Assembly: GCF_001467955.1 (NCBI RefSeq)
Contig: NZ_LNYR01000048.1
Span: forward strand, 1 to 64,000
Length of the DNA stretch: 64,000 bases
From: Legionella quateirensis
GTDB lineage: Bacteria; Pseudomonadota; Gammaproteobacteria; Legionellales; Legionellaceae
Direction of reading: 5' to 3'
Shown in pieces: positions 56,852-64,000 of the stretch (the stretch's first letter is position 1; each line of letters starts with the position of its first letter). The position numbers and the translations under genes were made by a program. The notes beneath the pieces were generated by a model. That model was not told the origin of the DNA, made no database searches, and was given only the letters and a program-made list of their open reading frames with translations.

Positions 56852-56884
56852 CTTAATGTTAACTTAATAATCAATATATATAAT
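56852..56884 (+). promoter_or_regulatory. PmrA box and -10 element of the large effector candidate
   Basis: CTTAATGTT (56852-56860), AA, CTTAATAAT (56863-56871) match the Legionella PmrA element cTTAATatT-N2-cTTAATatT at 16 of 18 positions. Seven bases later comes a perfect TATAAT (56879-56884). Transcription should start about 28 bases before the ATG. PmrA boxes of this type precede many Dot/Icm effector genes. Confidence 0.85.
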
Positions 56885-56918
56885 TGTTATATATAGTTTC
56901 ATTTTGAGAAGGTATTTT

Positions 56919-59822
56919 ATGGTTAAAATTTACCTACTGACAGCACCTTTTGATGAAGAGGCAAAAACAGGTGATGGACAATATGCAGCCTCTTTAACAT
57001 CCGGCTTTGTACAAAATTACGAGGCCATACAATGTACATGGTTAAAAAGGAATATGGGGCATTATGCAATTCCACTTCCAGCTGAATCTACATCAATTCC
57101 TCATGAAACCATCCCAAGTGCTGAGGTTTTGCAGCCAGTTGCTAATAAAAGAACAACGATAAGTGGTTATAAATTAGACACCCCATTTTCACCAACCGTC
57201 GAAGTGGAAGAAATTAATAAACAAACAGTTAGCCCTAAAACGCCCAAAGTTATTGTAAGACATGATGATATCCTGCATTCACTAACCATTATGGACATTT
57301 ATTCTCAGAAGCCCATCCAATTAAATCGAGAAAAAGTTTCTGACATATTGTCTACTTTAGATACTAAATTAAGAATATTAACAAGAGCTACTGCAAATAA
57401 TGCACATGAGCTTAGCAAATTCAAAAAACAAAACTCTAAAAAAAATCATCTGGTTAAATTATATAAGCTGAATATAGAAGGAATTCAACAGTACTGCAGT
57501 CTAAATGAATACATCGAAGCACATTTAGAAGATGCACAATTTGAAACAAGACATCGTAAAGCGTACACAATTTTTTCAAATTTATTTCAGCATTTTGAAA
57601 ATCCAATTAATTTGAAAGAACTAGAGAAATTATCGGATACTCTCACTGGAATTAAAGATTATCCCTTTGATTTACATAGTAATAATCTACCCTATGATTT
57701 AGAAAACGATACGACATTTAGAACTCTATATGATTTGAATCTTTTAAAGGACTCAATCGATACTATCATCTTTAACTTAAACTCTTTAAGTATTCGTCAA
57801 TCTGTAGCAGCAGCTTATCCCCATGGTTTCAGCCTGTTTCAGGATCCCAACGTTGAGTACGCCGATAAAGTAAGTTGGGTTAATGCTGTTTTCCTGGATG
57901 GATATAGATTAACCCACGACCAAGTTCAGTTTTCTAATGCCTTGTTAAATCCTTCATTAATGGGTGTGGATCTTGCACCTTCAGCTGATGTTGAGAAAGC
58001 GATAGAAATTTATACAAATATTAGCAATAAACTGCAGAATACCCAAAATATATTGTTAAACAAAAAAGAAAGAGCGCAACTAATTTCAGATTTACAAACA
58101 CTGATTTTAAAAAAAGATGAACCATTTGTGACATCGAATACAGGTCTTAATGGTTTTTATAGTAAAAGAACATTTAGCGCAGCAGAAGGATTTCACCTGG
58201 CTTATCAAGCCAACCAACGTGATCCGGTGAAACATCATGTAATCAGTAACATTATAAATAGTATGCAGCCTATTGATGATAATACCTATCTTGATATTCA
58301 TATACGCCCGCCGGATTGTGGTGTATTCATCTCTCCAAGAGATATTCTGACATTCCAGGAAGCCGGTATTAAAGTCAATATCACCATTCATGAGTACAAG
58401 CAAAATTATACCCGACGTTATTTACAGCAATATACCCATGACTTAATGCGCCAGGCTAATACTGTACAATTTTTTAATGAAATGGACAGGGATAATGCAA
58501 TCATTGCTGCTACCTACGGCGATTGTGATAAGCGAAATACAGATGAGCCTTCAGGTGTTGCTAAAAAGGCAAGAGAGGTTGGTGATTTCGAGTTAGATAA
58601 ATTCCCTGTCGAACCCTATGATCTGGAAAGAAAATCAGGATTAACAGTTGCATCACAGCAGCTAAGTACCGCGCCGTCGCATCCTCTTGATGTAATAAGT
58701 AGAAAACCGAATATATTGTCCTTTGGAACCATTCGACCTGGTAAAGGTTTTGAAGAAGCCTTAAGTTTGGCGCGATTAATTAAAGCCGATGCAGAAACGA
58801 TTAACAATCAAATCAATGCAATACCCATTGTTAAACTGGCAGGTGATCCCCAGGATAAAGACTTAATGCAGCATATCGTTGAAGAACGATTTGGAGCAAG
58901 TGTGGTTGAGGACTATCAGCGCACTCATCAATATAATAATTATTTTAATAACAGTCAGCGCAGAGATTATTGGAAAGGTCTCGTAAATGAATTAAATAAT
59001 CAGGTTACCCAGGGAACGACTGTACTTAATAATCCCTATATCGAAATACATCCTTGGTGTGAATCTCATGAATTACTGGAACTTAAAGAAAGCTGTAAAT
59101 ACGTTTGCCGCATGGATGATATGGGAATGAGAAATAATGGTTCAGCGATTATCAGCGTATTAGACGTTGGCATTGTTTACACAAAATTTGGCTCCGTTAC
59201 CGATGATATATATACAAAATCCGGCCAATATGGTGCTGCAGTTGATATTGGAGAATATCGATATGGAAAATATAGTTTATTAAAGCGTGAAGAAGAATAT
59301 AAAGCGCAGCATGGCCCCGACGCGATACTTCCTAGATGGCTTCGTAAAAATCCAGACTCAGATTATAAGCGTAAACCAGAGTCTAGAGACCCCAAAGAAA
59401 TTCTGGACTCAATAATTGCAAGAGAAGTTAATCAGTTACATACCACTCGAGAATTATCAGATAATTACAAAACAGTGGTAGAAGCTCAAAAATTATTAAG
59501 AGAACGATTTTCATTAAAAAATGCAGCAGATCATCTATTAGAAAACGTTGGACTCGGTGAGTTAATTATTAGAGAAACACCTGAGGACTTATTTGATGAG
59601 TTTGATCCTGTACTCGCCCAGACAGAACTCTTAAGTCATCTTGCTGATATTAGACCTTCTCGGTTTAGTTTATCGCTTTCAGCTCCAAATATAGGGTTTT
59701 TTAGTTCAAGTTGTGCTTCAGAAAGCCGTGTTCTGCCACATAAACTATCGCGGTCGCTTAGCGAAGAAATTCTGGACGATTCAAAGCAATATATCAGAGC
59801 CGCTCAAAAGGGTAATGTTTAA
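56919..59822 (+). CDS. Large GT-B-like glycosyltransferase candidate, probable Dot/Icm effector
   Basis: This 967-residue protein has no signal peptide or membrane helix. The N-terminus (MVKIYLLTAPFDEEAKTGDG) and a later stretch (HIRPPDCGVFISPRDILTFQ, then AGIKVNITIHEYKQNYTRRY, ~450-500) resemble the acceptor half of a GT-B glycosyltransferase. Residues ~595-620 (NILSFGTIRPGKGFEEALSL) and ~740-770 (MRNNGSAIISVLDVGIVYTK) resemble the donor-sugar half. A long helical insert (~80-430) lies between. The start at 56919 follows GAGAAGG; an upstream TTG at 56904 is not needed. The PmrA promoter strongly suggests an effector. I do not recognise a named effector with confidence. The catalytic assignment is an inference. 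Confidence 0.7.
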   Translation: MVKIYLLTAPFDEEAKTGDGQYAASLTSGFVQNYEAIQCTWLKRNMGHYAIPLPAESTSIPHETIPSAEVLQPVANKRTTISGYKLDTPFSPTVEVEEINKQTVSPKTPKVIVRHDDILHSLTIMDIYSQKPIQLNREKVSDILSTLDTKLRILTRATANNAHELSKFKKQNSKKNHLVKLYKLNIEGIQQYCSLNEYIEAHLEDAQFETRHRKAYTIFSNLFQHFENPINLKELEKLSDTLTGIKDYPFDLHSNNLPYDLENDTTFRTLYDLNLLKDSIDTIIFNLNSLSIRQSVAAAYPHGFSLFQDPNVEYADKVSWVNAVFLDGYRLTHDQVQFSNALLNPSLMGVDLAPSADVEKAIEIYTNISNKLQNTQNILLNKKERAQLISDLQTLILKKDEPFVTSNTGLNGFYSKRTFSAAEGFHLAYQANQRDPVKHHVISNIINSMQPIDDNTYLDIHIRPPDCGVFISPRDILTFQEAGIKVNITIHEYKQNYTRRYLQQYTHDLMRQANTVQFFNEMDRDNAIIAATYGDCDKRNTDEPSGVAKKAREVGDFELDKFPVEPYDLERKSGLTVASQQLSTAPSHPLDVISRKPNILSFGTIRPGKGFEEALSLARLIKADAETINNQINAIPIVKLAGDPQDKDLMQHIVEERFGASVVEDYQRTHQYNNYFNNSQRRDYWKGLVNELNNQVTQGTTVLNNPYIEIHPWCESHELLELKESCKYVCRMDDMGMRNNGSAIISVLDVGIVYTKFGSVTDDIYTKSGQYGAAVDIGEYRYGKYSLLKREEEYKAQHGPDAILPRWLRKNPDSDYKRKPESRDPKEILDSIIAREVNQLHTTRELSDNYKTVVEAQKLLRERFSLKNAADHLLENVGLGELIIRETPEDLFDEFDPVLAQTELLSHLADIRPSRFSLSLSAPNIGFFSSSCASESRVLPHKLSRSLSEEILDDSKQYIRAAQKGNV

Positions 59823-59990
59823 AATATACCTAATCGAACAAATCAATTCGGCGTGATTTACAGGAAGAAATGTTACGTTAAGCAGGATCGTCTGGATGCC
59901 GAGGACAAGCCGCGTCAGGTAGAAAGGAGGGCTGAATAGTCAGCAGCTTAAGTAATCATTGACCTTGATCATGCAAGGCTGTACTTATTA

Positions 59991-60872
59991 TCATACTCCT
60001 CTTGAACTGGAACAACCGCCTTTCACACAAGGCTGATCATCAAACTGAGGCATACAGTTTGGTTCTTGTTGCATTTGTGTCTCGAACTCTTTAAGAGCTT
60101 GCATTTCCAAATTATGTCGTAAAGTATAAGGTAATGCCTCTGAGCAGCGTTTAAGAAAATGGTCTTTTATTTTATTTATTGTAGACAATCCAAATCCATT
60201 GCTCATTTTTATTCCATGACCAAAATAAGTATTATGAATTTGCGTCTCTGAATATTCTTCCCATAATCCAGCTAAATGTATTAATTCCCAACACTTTTTA
60301 TAACAATCAATAGCTTTATTTTCCAATTTGAGATTCTGATAAAAATCTGCAAGATAAAAATAAGTATTTGCAAGCAATAAGCAACCAGAAGTTTTAAATT
60401 TAAGTAAATTGGAAGTTAGGACATTTGTAGTTGTGTTTAGGTTATCGATTATATTTTGTTCAGAAATCTTATGACAATCAGTAATCAAATTGCTTAATAG
60501 TTCTCGAGATGCATGGAAAGAATTAAATTTAAATGTTGAAAGTGCAAGATACTCTTCATACTTATTATTTTGTTTTCCTTTTTCTTTCATGGCAGCTAAA
60601 TACAATACATAGCCACAATAAAAATCAGATCTGGAGAGTGGAGATGGATCTCTAAATTGAAAACTTGAATCTCTTTGTAATCGTAGAGTGTTGAATTTAT
60701 TTACCCATAATACACTTAGCTGAGGGCTATCAAGTATTTCTGCTTCAACACTCTTACTCGTGGCTTTAAGCAAAGCCAGCTCCAATGGTGTTAGTTTCTG
60801 TAGATCTGTAATAATTTGTTCCGTACTGGCAATAAGATCTATTCGTTTAATTTCAACATGAGAAAAACCCAT
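59991..60872 (-). CDS. TPR-containing protein with F-box-like N-terminus (Legionella DUF5630-like)
   Basis: This 293-residue protein has an N-terminal segment (LTPLELALLKATSKSVEAEI, then SPQLSVLWVNKF) whose pattern recalls an F-box, and a TPR-like unit near residues 185-215 (ANTYFYLADFYQNLKLENKA, then IDCYKKCWEL). It ends in a cysteine- and serine-rich tail (CVKGGCSSSRGV). It has no signal peptide. I recall similar Legionella proteins as DUF5630, with no known role. It is convergent with the large glycosyltransferase-like gene and has its own promoter. Effector status is possible but unproven. Confidence 0.65.
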   Translation of the reverse strand: MGFSHVEIKRIDLIASTEQIITDLQKLTPLELALLKATSKSVEAEILDSPQLSVLWVNKFNTLRLQRDSSFQFRDPSPLSRSDFYCGYVLYLAAMKEKGKQNNKYEEYLALSTFKFNSFHASRELLSNLITDCHKISEQNIIDNLNTTTNVLTSNLLKFKTSGCLLLANTYFYLADFYQNLKLENKAIDCYKKCWELIHLAGLWEEYSETQIHNTYFGHGIKMSNGFGLSTINKIKDHFLKRCSEALPYTLRHNLEMQALKEFETQMQQEPNCMPQFDDQPCVKGGCSSSRGV

Positions 60873-60917
60873 AGGTTCCCTTATTTTATTATTACAATTT
60901 TATCATCGACTATGAGT

Positions 60918-60946
60918 ATTTTACATCTTTTTTGAGCACTTTTCAA
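60918..60946 (-). promoter_or_regulatory. Sigma-70-type promoter of the TPR/F-box-like gene
   Basis: On the minus strand, TTGAAA (60946-60941) and TAAAAT (60923-60918) are separated by 17 bases. Transcription should start about 40 bases before the ATG at 60872, which has AAGGGAA upstream. Confidence 0.6.
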
Positions 60947-61073
60947 GCTGATTGTCCTGAAAGTGCGTGATTAAAATACGAACAATCAACTGGAATCTGT
61001 GCTATCCTTTTATAATGCAGTCGCAACTCATTTCATATCTACCTACAATCCAACAAGCATCCAAGGAAGTTAC

Positions 61074-62264
61074 ATGCTAAAAACATACAAATACATCGTT
61101 TGGTTCATTGCGGCATTATTTGTAGTTTATTCCTTCTGTCTCAATACAGCTTCCGCAGTTTTTGCTGATTCAATAAAAACATCGCTTCATGCGGATAATA
61201 TCAGTGTATCGGTTGCATTAAGTGCATTTATACTCGGGTTTGCCTTCATGCAGATACCAGCAGGCTATTTATTGGATAAATTCAATGCGCGATATATAGT
61301 CAGTACCGGCATATTTATTCTGGCGACTGGTAATGTTCTGATTTCATTTGCAGATAATCTGACCCTGTTCACTCTGGCCAATTTCATTCAGGGTATTGGA
61401 GCATCCTTTGCATTTATTTCTGCTGCAGTACTCATATCGCAGTGGTTCTCTGAAAAACAGTTCCCTGTATTATTTGGCTTAATCCAGGGCGTCTCATGTA
61501 CTTTAGCGGGCATCATTCATTATTGGTTCACTTTAGCCTTAGCTTCACACAGCTGGAATGAAATCTACCGTAATCTGTCCCTTTTTGGATTTTCTTTATT
61601 TATACTGTCCCTGTTATTAATAAAATCGCCCAATGAGTACAAACGAGAACAAGGTTGCTCTTTAAAACAGTCCCTAATTACCGTTTTAAAAAACAAACAA
61701 ATACTTTTGTGTTCTATTGCAGCTGCTACATCCTTCGGTGTTCTACTGGCCTACGCGGGTCTTTGGTATCTGAAAATTCAAATGTATTACTCCATTGCCA
61801 ATCTTCAAGCCGTGATGATAAGCGCAATGATTTTTTTTGGTATTGGTGTGGGCACTCCCTTCCTCGGCTGGTTTTCAAATAAAATAAAATCAAGGGTTAA
61901 GGTAATTCATGTCACCCTGTGTCTAGGGACTATGGCGCTAATACTAGGGATTTATCTTCCACATTTTAATTTGGATACTCTAATCATCATTCAACTCATT
62001 TCATTTCTTATAGGTTTTTTTCTTTCAGGCTCCATGTTGTTTTATACCTTGGTAAGTGAGTGTTCAACAAATGCTACGAGAGGAGTTGCTATTAGCGTAT
62101 TAAATACTGCCGTGTTCTTATTTAATACCCTGATGATGTTTCTTCCTTATCTATTTATAACCGCGTTGTCACCAGACTTTTTTACCTATCTCTGGATACT
62201 GCCTTTCTTTATTCTGGTTTCGATACTGCTACTTTATTTTATAAATGACAGTTCTCCATCTTAA
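61074..62264 (+). CDS. Major facilitator superfamily transporter, possible purine-related substrate
   Basis: This 396-residue protein has about 12 hydrophobic helices and the MFS motif GYLLDKFNARYIV between helices 2 and 3, with the matching GWFSNKIKSRVK in the second half. I chose the ATG at 61074 because AAGGAAG precedes it; an upstream in-frame ATG at 60999 would add a polar 25-residue stretch. It is 18 bases before the guanine deaminase gene, so import of a purine base or nucleoside is a reasonable inference, not shown by sequence. Confidence 0.85.
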   Translation: MLKTYKYIVWFIAALFVVYSFCLNTASAVFADSIKTSLHADNISVSVALSAFILGFAFMQIPAGYLLDKFNARYIVSTGIFILATGNVLISFADNLTLFTLANFIQGIGASFAFISAAVLISQWFSEKQFPVLFGLIQGVSCTLAGIIHYWFTLALASHSWNEIYRNLSLFGFSLFILSLLLIKSPNEYKREQGCSLKQSLITVLKNKQILLCSIAAATSFGVLLAYAGLWYLKIQMYYSIANLQAVMISAMIFFGIGVGTPFLGWFSNKIKSRVKVIHVTLCLGTMALILGIYLPHFNLDTLIIIQLISFLIGFFLSGSMLFYTLVSECSTNATRGVAISVLNTAVFLFNTLMMFLPYLFITALSPDFFTYLWILPFFILVSILLLYFINDSSPS

Positions 62265-62282
62265 TTCATAGGGAGTTATAAC

Positions 62283-63617
62283 ATGAATGATAAAACAGCA
62301 TACCGAGGTTCACTGTTCTATTTCAAGGATACAGCGACTATTTCTAATGTACCTGTGAATAAAGACAAACAATCAGCTGAAGACTGTCAGTACGTATACA
62401 TTGAGGATGGGCTTCTGATTATAGAATCAGGAAAAATCGTAGAAGCAGGCACTTATAGTGATTTAAAAAATAAAATTAAAGACATCAAACTTGTCAATTA
62501 TGCCGGTAAATTAATTACTCCTGGATTTATTGACACCCATCAGCATGCATCGCAAAGCGCCATTGTTGCCGCCTATGGGGAGAAATTATTGGAATGGCTG
62601 GAGAATTATGTTTTTCCTGCTGAAAGTACTTATATTGACGATGAACATGCGCGAAATGATTTAAATTTCTTCCTGGATCAACTATTAAAAAACGGCACAA
62701 CTACTGCCGTATCCTATGGTCCCTTGTTTTATAGCGCATCGGATATATTCTTTGAAGAATTAACCAGTCGAAATATGCGCTTCATCACCGGCAATATATT
62801 AATGGATATTAATTCGCCCGACTCTCTAAAGTTGACTGCAGAACAGAATTATGACAATTGCAAACAATTGATCGAACGATGGCACAATACCAATAGACTC
62901 TCATATTGTATTTCACCCCGTTTCGCTCTGTCTTGTTCTCAGCAAATGCTGGAACTTTGTGGTGCGTTAAAAAAAGAGAATCCTGATTGCTACATTCAGA
63001 CCCATTTAGATGAAAACCTAAGAGAAATTGCTGAAGTAAAAAAATTGTACCCCAAGAGTAAACATTACATGGATGTATATGACCATTTTGGACTGGTCAC
63101 TGACAGAACTGTATTTGGTCACTGCATCCACACAACACATGAAGAACTTGAGTTATTTAAAAAATCAGGAGCAATAATATCCTGGTGCCCATTAAGTAAT
63201 AATTTTCTAGGCAGTGGATTATTTAATTTTGGAAGAGCAGTTAAATACACGGACAAAATTACAATGGGAACAGATTGGGGTGCTGGTAATTGTCTTTCCA
63301 TGTTCGCTGTATTGGATGATGCCTATAAAGTCTCCATGCTTAACAGCGTTCAGTTACCCAGCATGACCCGATGGTATATGGCAACCTATGGAGCGGCTAA
63401 AGCCCTCCAGCTTGATGACAAAATTGGTAATTTTTCTGCAGGAAAAGAGGCGGATTTTGTCGTCATCGATGCGGACGCAACTCCGTATTTAAAATACAGA
63501 CGGGAGAAAGTTAATGATATTTTTGAATTTCTCTTTATTTTAATGACATTGGGCTCAGAGGAAAATATAAAGGCAACCTATATCTACGGTAAACCTGCAT
63601 ATATTAATGATCATTAG
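62283..63617 (+). CDS. guaD: Guanine deaminase (amidohydrolase family)
   Basis: This 444-residue metal-dependent amidohydrolase carries PGFIDTHQHASQSAIVAAYG near residue 80 with the metal-binding HxH, TLPAE-like FPAES typical of guanine deaminases, QTHLDEN near residue 240, GHCIHTT near 280, and GTDWGAGN near residue 328. It converts guanine to xanthine and ammonia. The start has GGGAG upstream. Length and motifs fit GuaD better than other chlorohydrolases. It is cotranscribed with the MFS transporter, suggesting purine salvage or nitrogen use. Confidence 0.88.
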   Translation: MNDKTAYRGSLFYFKDTATISNVPVNKDKQSAEDCQYVYIEDGLLIIESGKIVEAGTYSDLKNKIKDIKLVNYAGKLITPGFIDTHQHASQSAIVAAYGEKLLEWLENYVFPAESTYIDDEHARNDLNFFLDQLLKNGTTTAVSYGPLFYSASDIFFEELTSRNMRFITGNILMDINSPDSLKLTAEQNYDNCKQLIERWHNTNRLSYCISPRFALSCSQQMLELCGALKKENPDCYIQTHLDENLREIAEVKKLYPKSKHYMDVYDHFGLVTDRTVFGHCIHTTHEELELFKKSGAIISWCPLSNNFLGSGLFNFGRAVKYTDKITMGTDWGAGNCLSMFAVLDDAYKVSMLNSVQLPSMTRWYMATYGAAKALQLDDKIGNFSAGKEADFVVIDADATPYLKYRREKVNDIFEFLFILMTLGSEENIKATYIYGKPAYINDH

Positions 63618-63673
63618 AATAAACAAGTTAAAGAGTGTGTTTCCAGTTTATGCGCTATCCATTCGGGCTGAGG

Positions 63674-63815
63674 AATTTCTGTATTTAAAGTAGCCTGGAT
63701 GAAGTGCAAAGCGCGTAATCCAGGAAGCCCCTCGAAGCGGGCACCGACTAAAATGTACTATGCTGCGCATAGCCTTCCCGGATTTCGCTGCGCTTCATCC
63801 GGGCTACTTTTGATG
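63674..63815. repeat. Palindromic repeat element, copy 1
   Basis: This 142-base unit has terminal arms GTAGCCTGGATGAAG (63690-63704) and CTTCATCCGGGCTAC (63793-63807) and inner arms around GCGAAATCCGGG-type sequence. It can fold into one long hairpin. It is almost identical to the unit at 63859-64000. The family with GTAGCC(C/T)GGATGAAGC ends is widespread in gammaproteobacterial genomes. Confidence 0.85.
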
Positions 63816-63858
63816 TTCTCCGGATCGATCAAAGTGACTCATAACCCTCAAGCTACAC

Positions 63859-64000
63859 AATTTCTGTATTTAAAGTAGCCTGGATGAAGTGCAAAGCGCG
63901 TAATCCAGGAAGCCCCGCGAAGCGGGCACCGACTAAAATGTACTATGCTGCGCATAGGCCTCCCGGATTTCGCTGTGCTTCATCCGGGCTACATTTGATT
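63859..64000. repeat. Palindromic repeat element, copy 2
   Basis: The second copy, in direct orientation, has arms at 63875-63889 and 63978-63992 and differs from copy 1 at only a few positions. The window ends at its boundary, so further copies may follow. The 43 bases between the two copies show nothing else. Confidence 0.85.

Noticed and set aside
56919..59822. Naming the 967-residue protein SidG or another known effector
   Set aside because: The length is in the range of several effectors, but nothing in the sequence lets me assign one; the gene order suggests SidG lies outside this window.
1..64000. CRISPR arrays, prophage genes or intact transposases
   Set aside because: No regularly spaced repeats, cas genes, phage structural genes or complete transposase frames were seen.

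Overview
This 64 kb window is chromosomal DNA of Legionella, almost certainly L. pneumophila. The evidence is a 475-residue flagellin gene followed by flaG-fliD-fliS, the paired type II secretion genes lspD-lspE, several large proteins of Legionella-restricted type, AT-rich non-coding DNA, and two promoters whose tandem TTAAT boxes match the Legionella PmrA element. I see no prophage, intact insertion sequence or CRISPR array. One tRNA gene (elongator Met) is present.

Region 1 (1-16600) is mostly housekeeping. On the minus strand lie a lysine-catabolism pair (lysine 6-dehydrogenase-like, ALDH7-type semialdehyde dehydrogenase) and a FadN/FadA-type beta-oxidation pair. On the plus strand are lnt and the leuS-lptE-holA-nadD cluster, which converges on accD-folC-dedD-cvpA. 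Region 2 (16601-21878) is the flagellar filament cluster. flaA has a near-perfect sigma-28 promoter, and a second sigma-28-like promoter precedes an L,D-transpeptidase gene, tying cell-wall remodelling to the flagellar regulon. A small MITE-like palindrome sits between accD and flaA. Region 3 (22106-27861) holds an MFS transporter and the tightly packed miaB-rluD-pgeF-degQ genes.

Region 4 (27862-47140) is accessory. It holds a decayed gene tail, a polysaccharide pyruvyl transferase-family gene in AT-rich DNA, a glutamine-amidotransferase-like protein with a C-terminal membrane region and a PmrA-type promoter, tRNA-Met, and lspDE. After lspE come an alpha/beta-hydrolase-like gene with a 33-codon leader ORF, a secreted EAR/EPTP beta-propeller, a secreted Legionella-type protein, a eukaryotic-type protein kinase, a MEDS plus HD-GYP signalling pair, a secreted Asp-box repeat protein and a helical protein of unknown function. 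The Asp-box gene lies between two diverged copies of a ~280 bp segment, each carrying the 3' ends of both neighbouring genes, so it entered by a duplication or recombination event.

Region 5 (47313-56581) is a minus-strand block, fimV, truA-trpF-trpB-trpA-glnS-cysS. Region 6 (56582-64000) starts with the best effector candidate: a 967-residue protein with glycosyltransferase GT-B-like features, driven by a textbook PmrA box exactly 7 bp upstream of a TATAAT -10. It is followed by a convergent TPR/F-box-like protein, an MFS-guanine deaminase operon, and two tandem copies of a 142 bp palindromic repeat at the window edge.

The most interesting signals are the two PmrA-type promoters with identical geometry (one upstream of each effector candidate), the sigma-28 promoter before the L,D-transpeptidase, the duplication bracketing the Asp-box gene, and the group of exported eukaryotic-like proteins beside the type II secretion genes.
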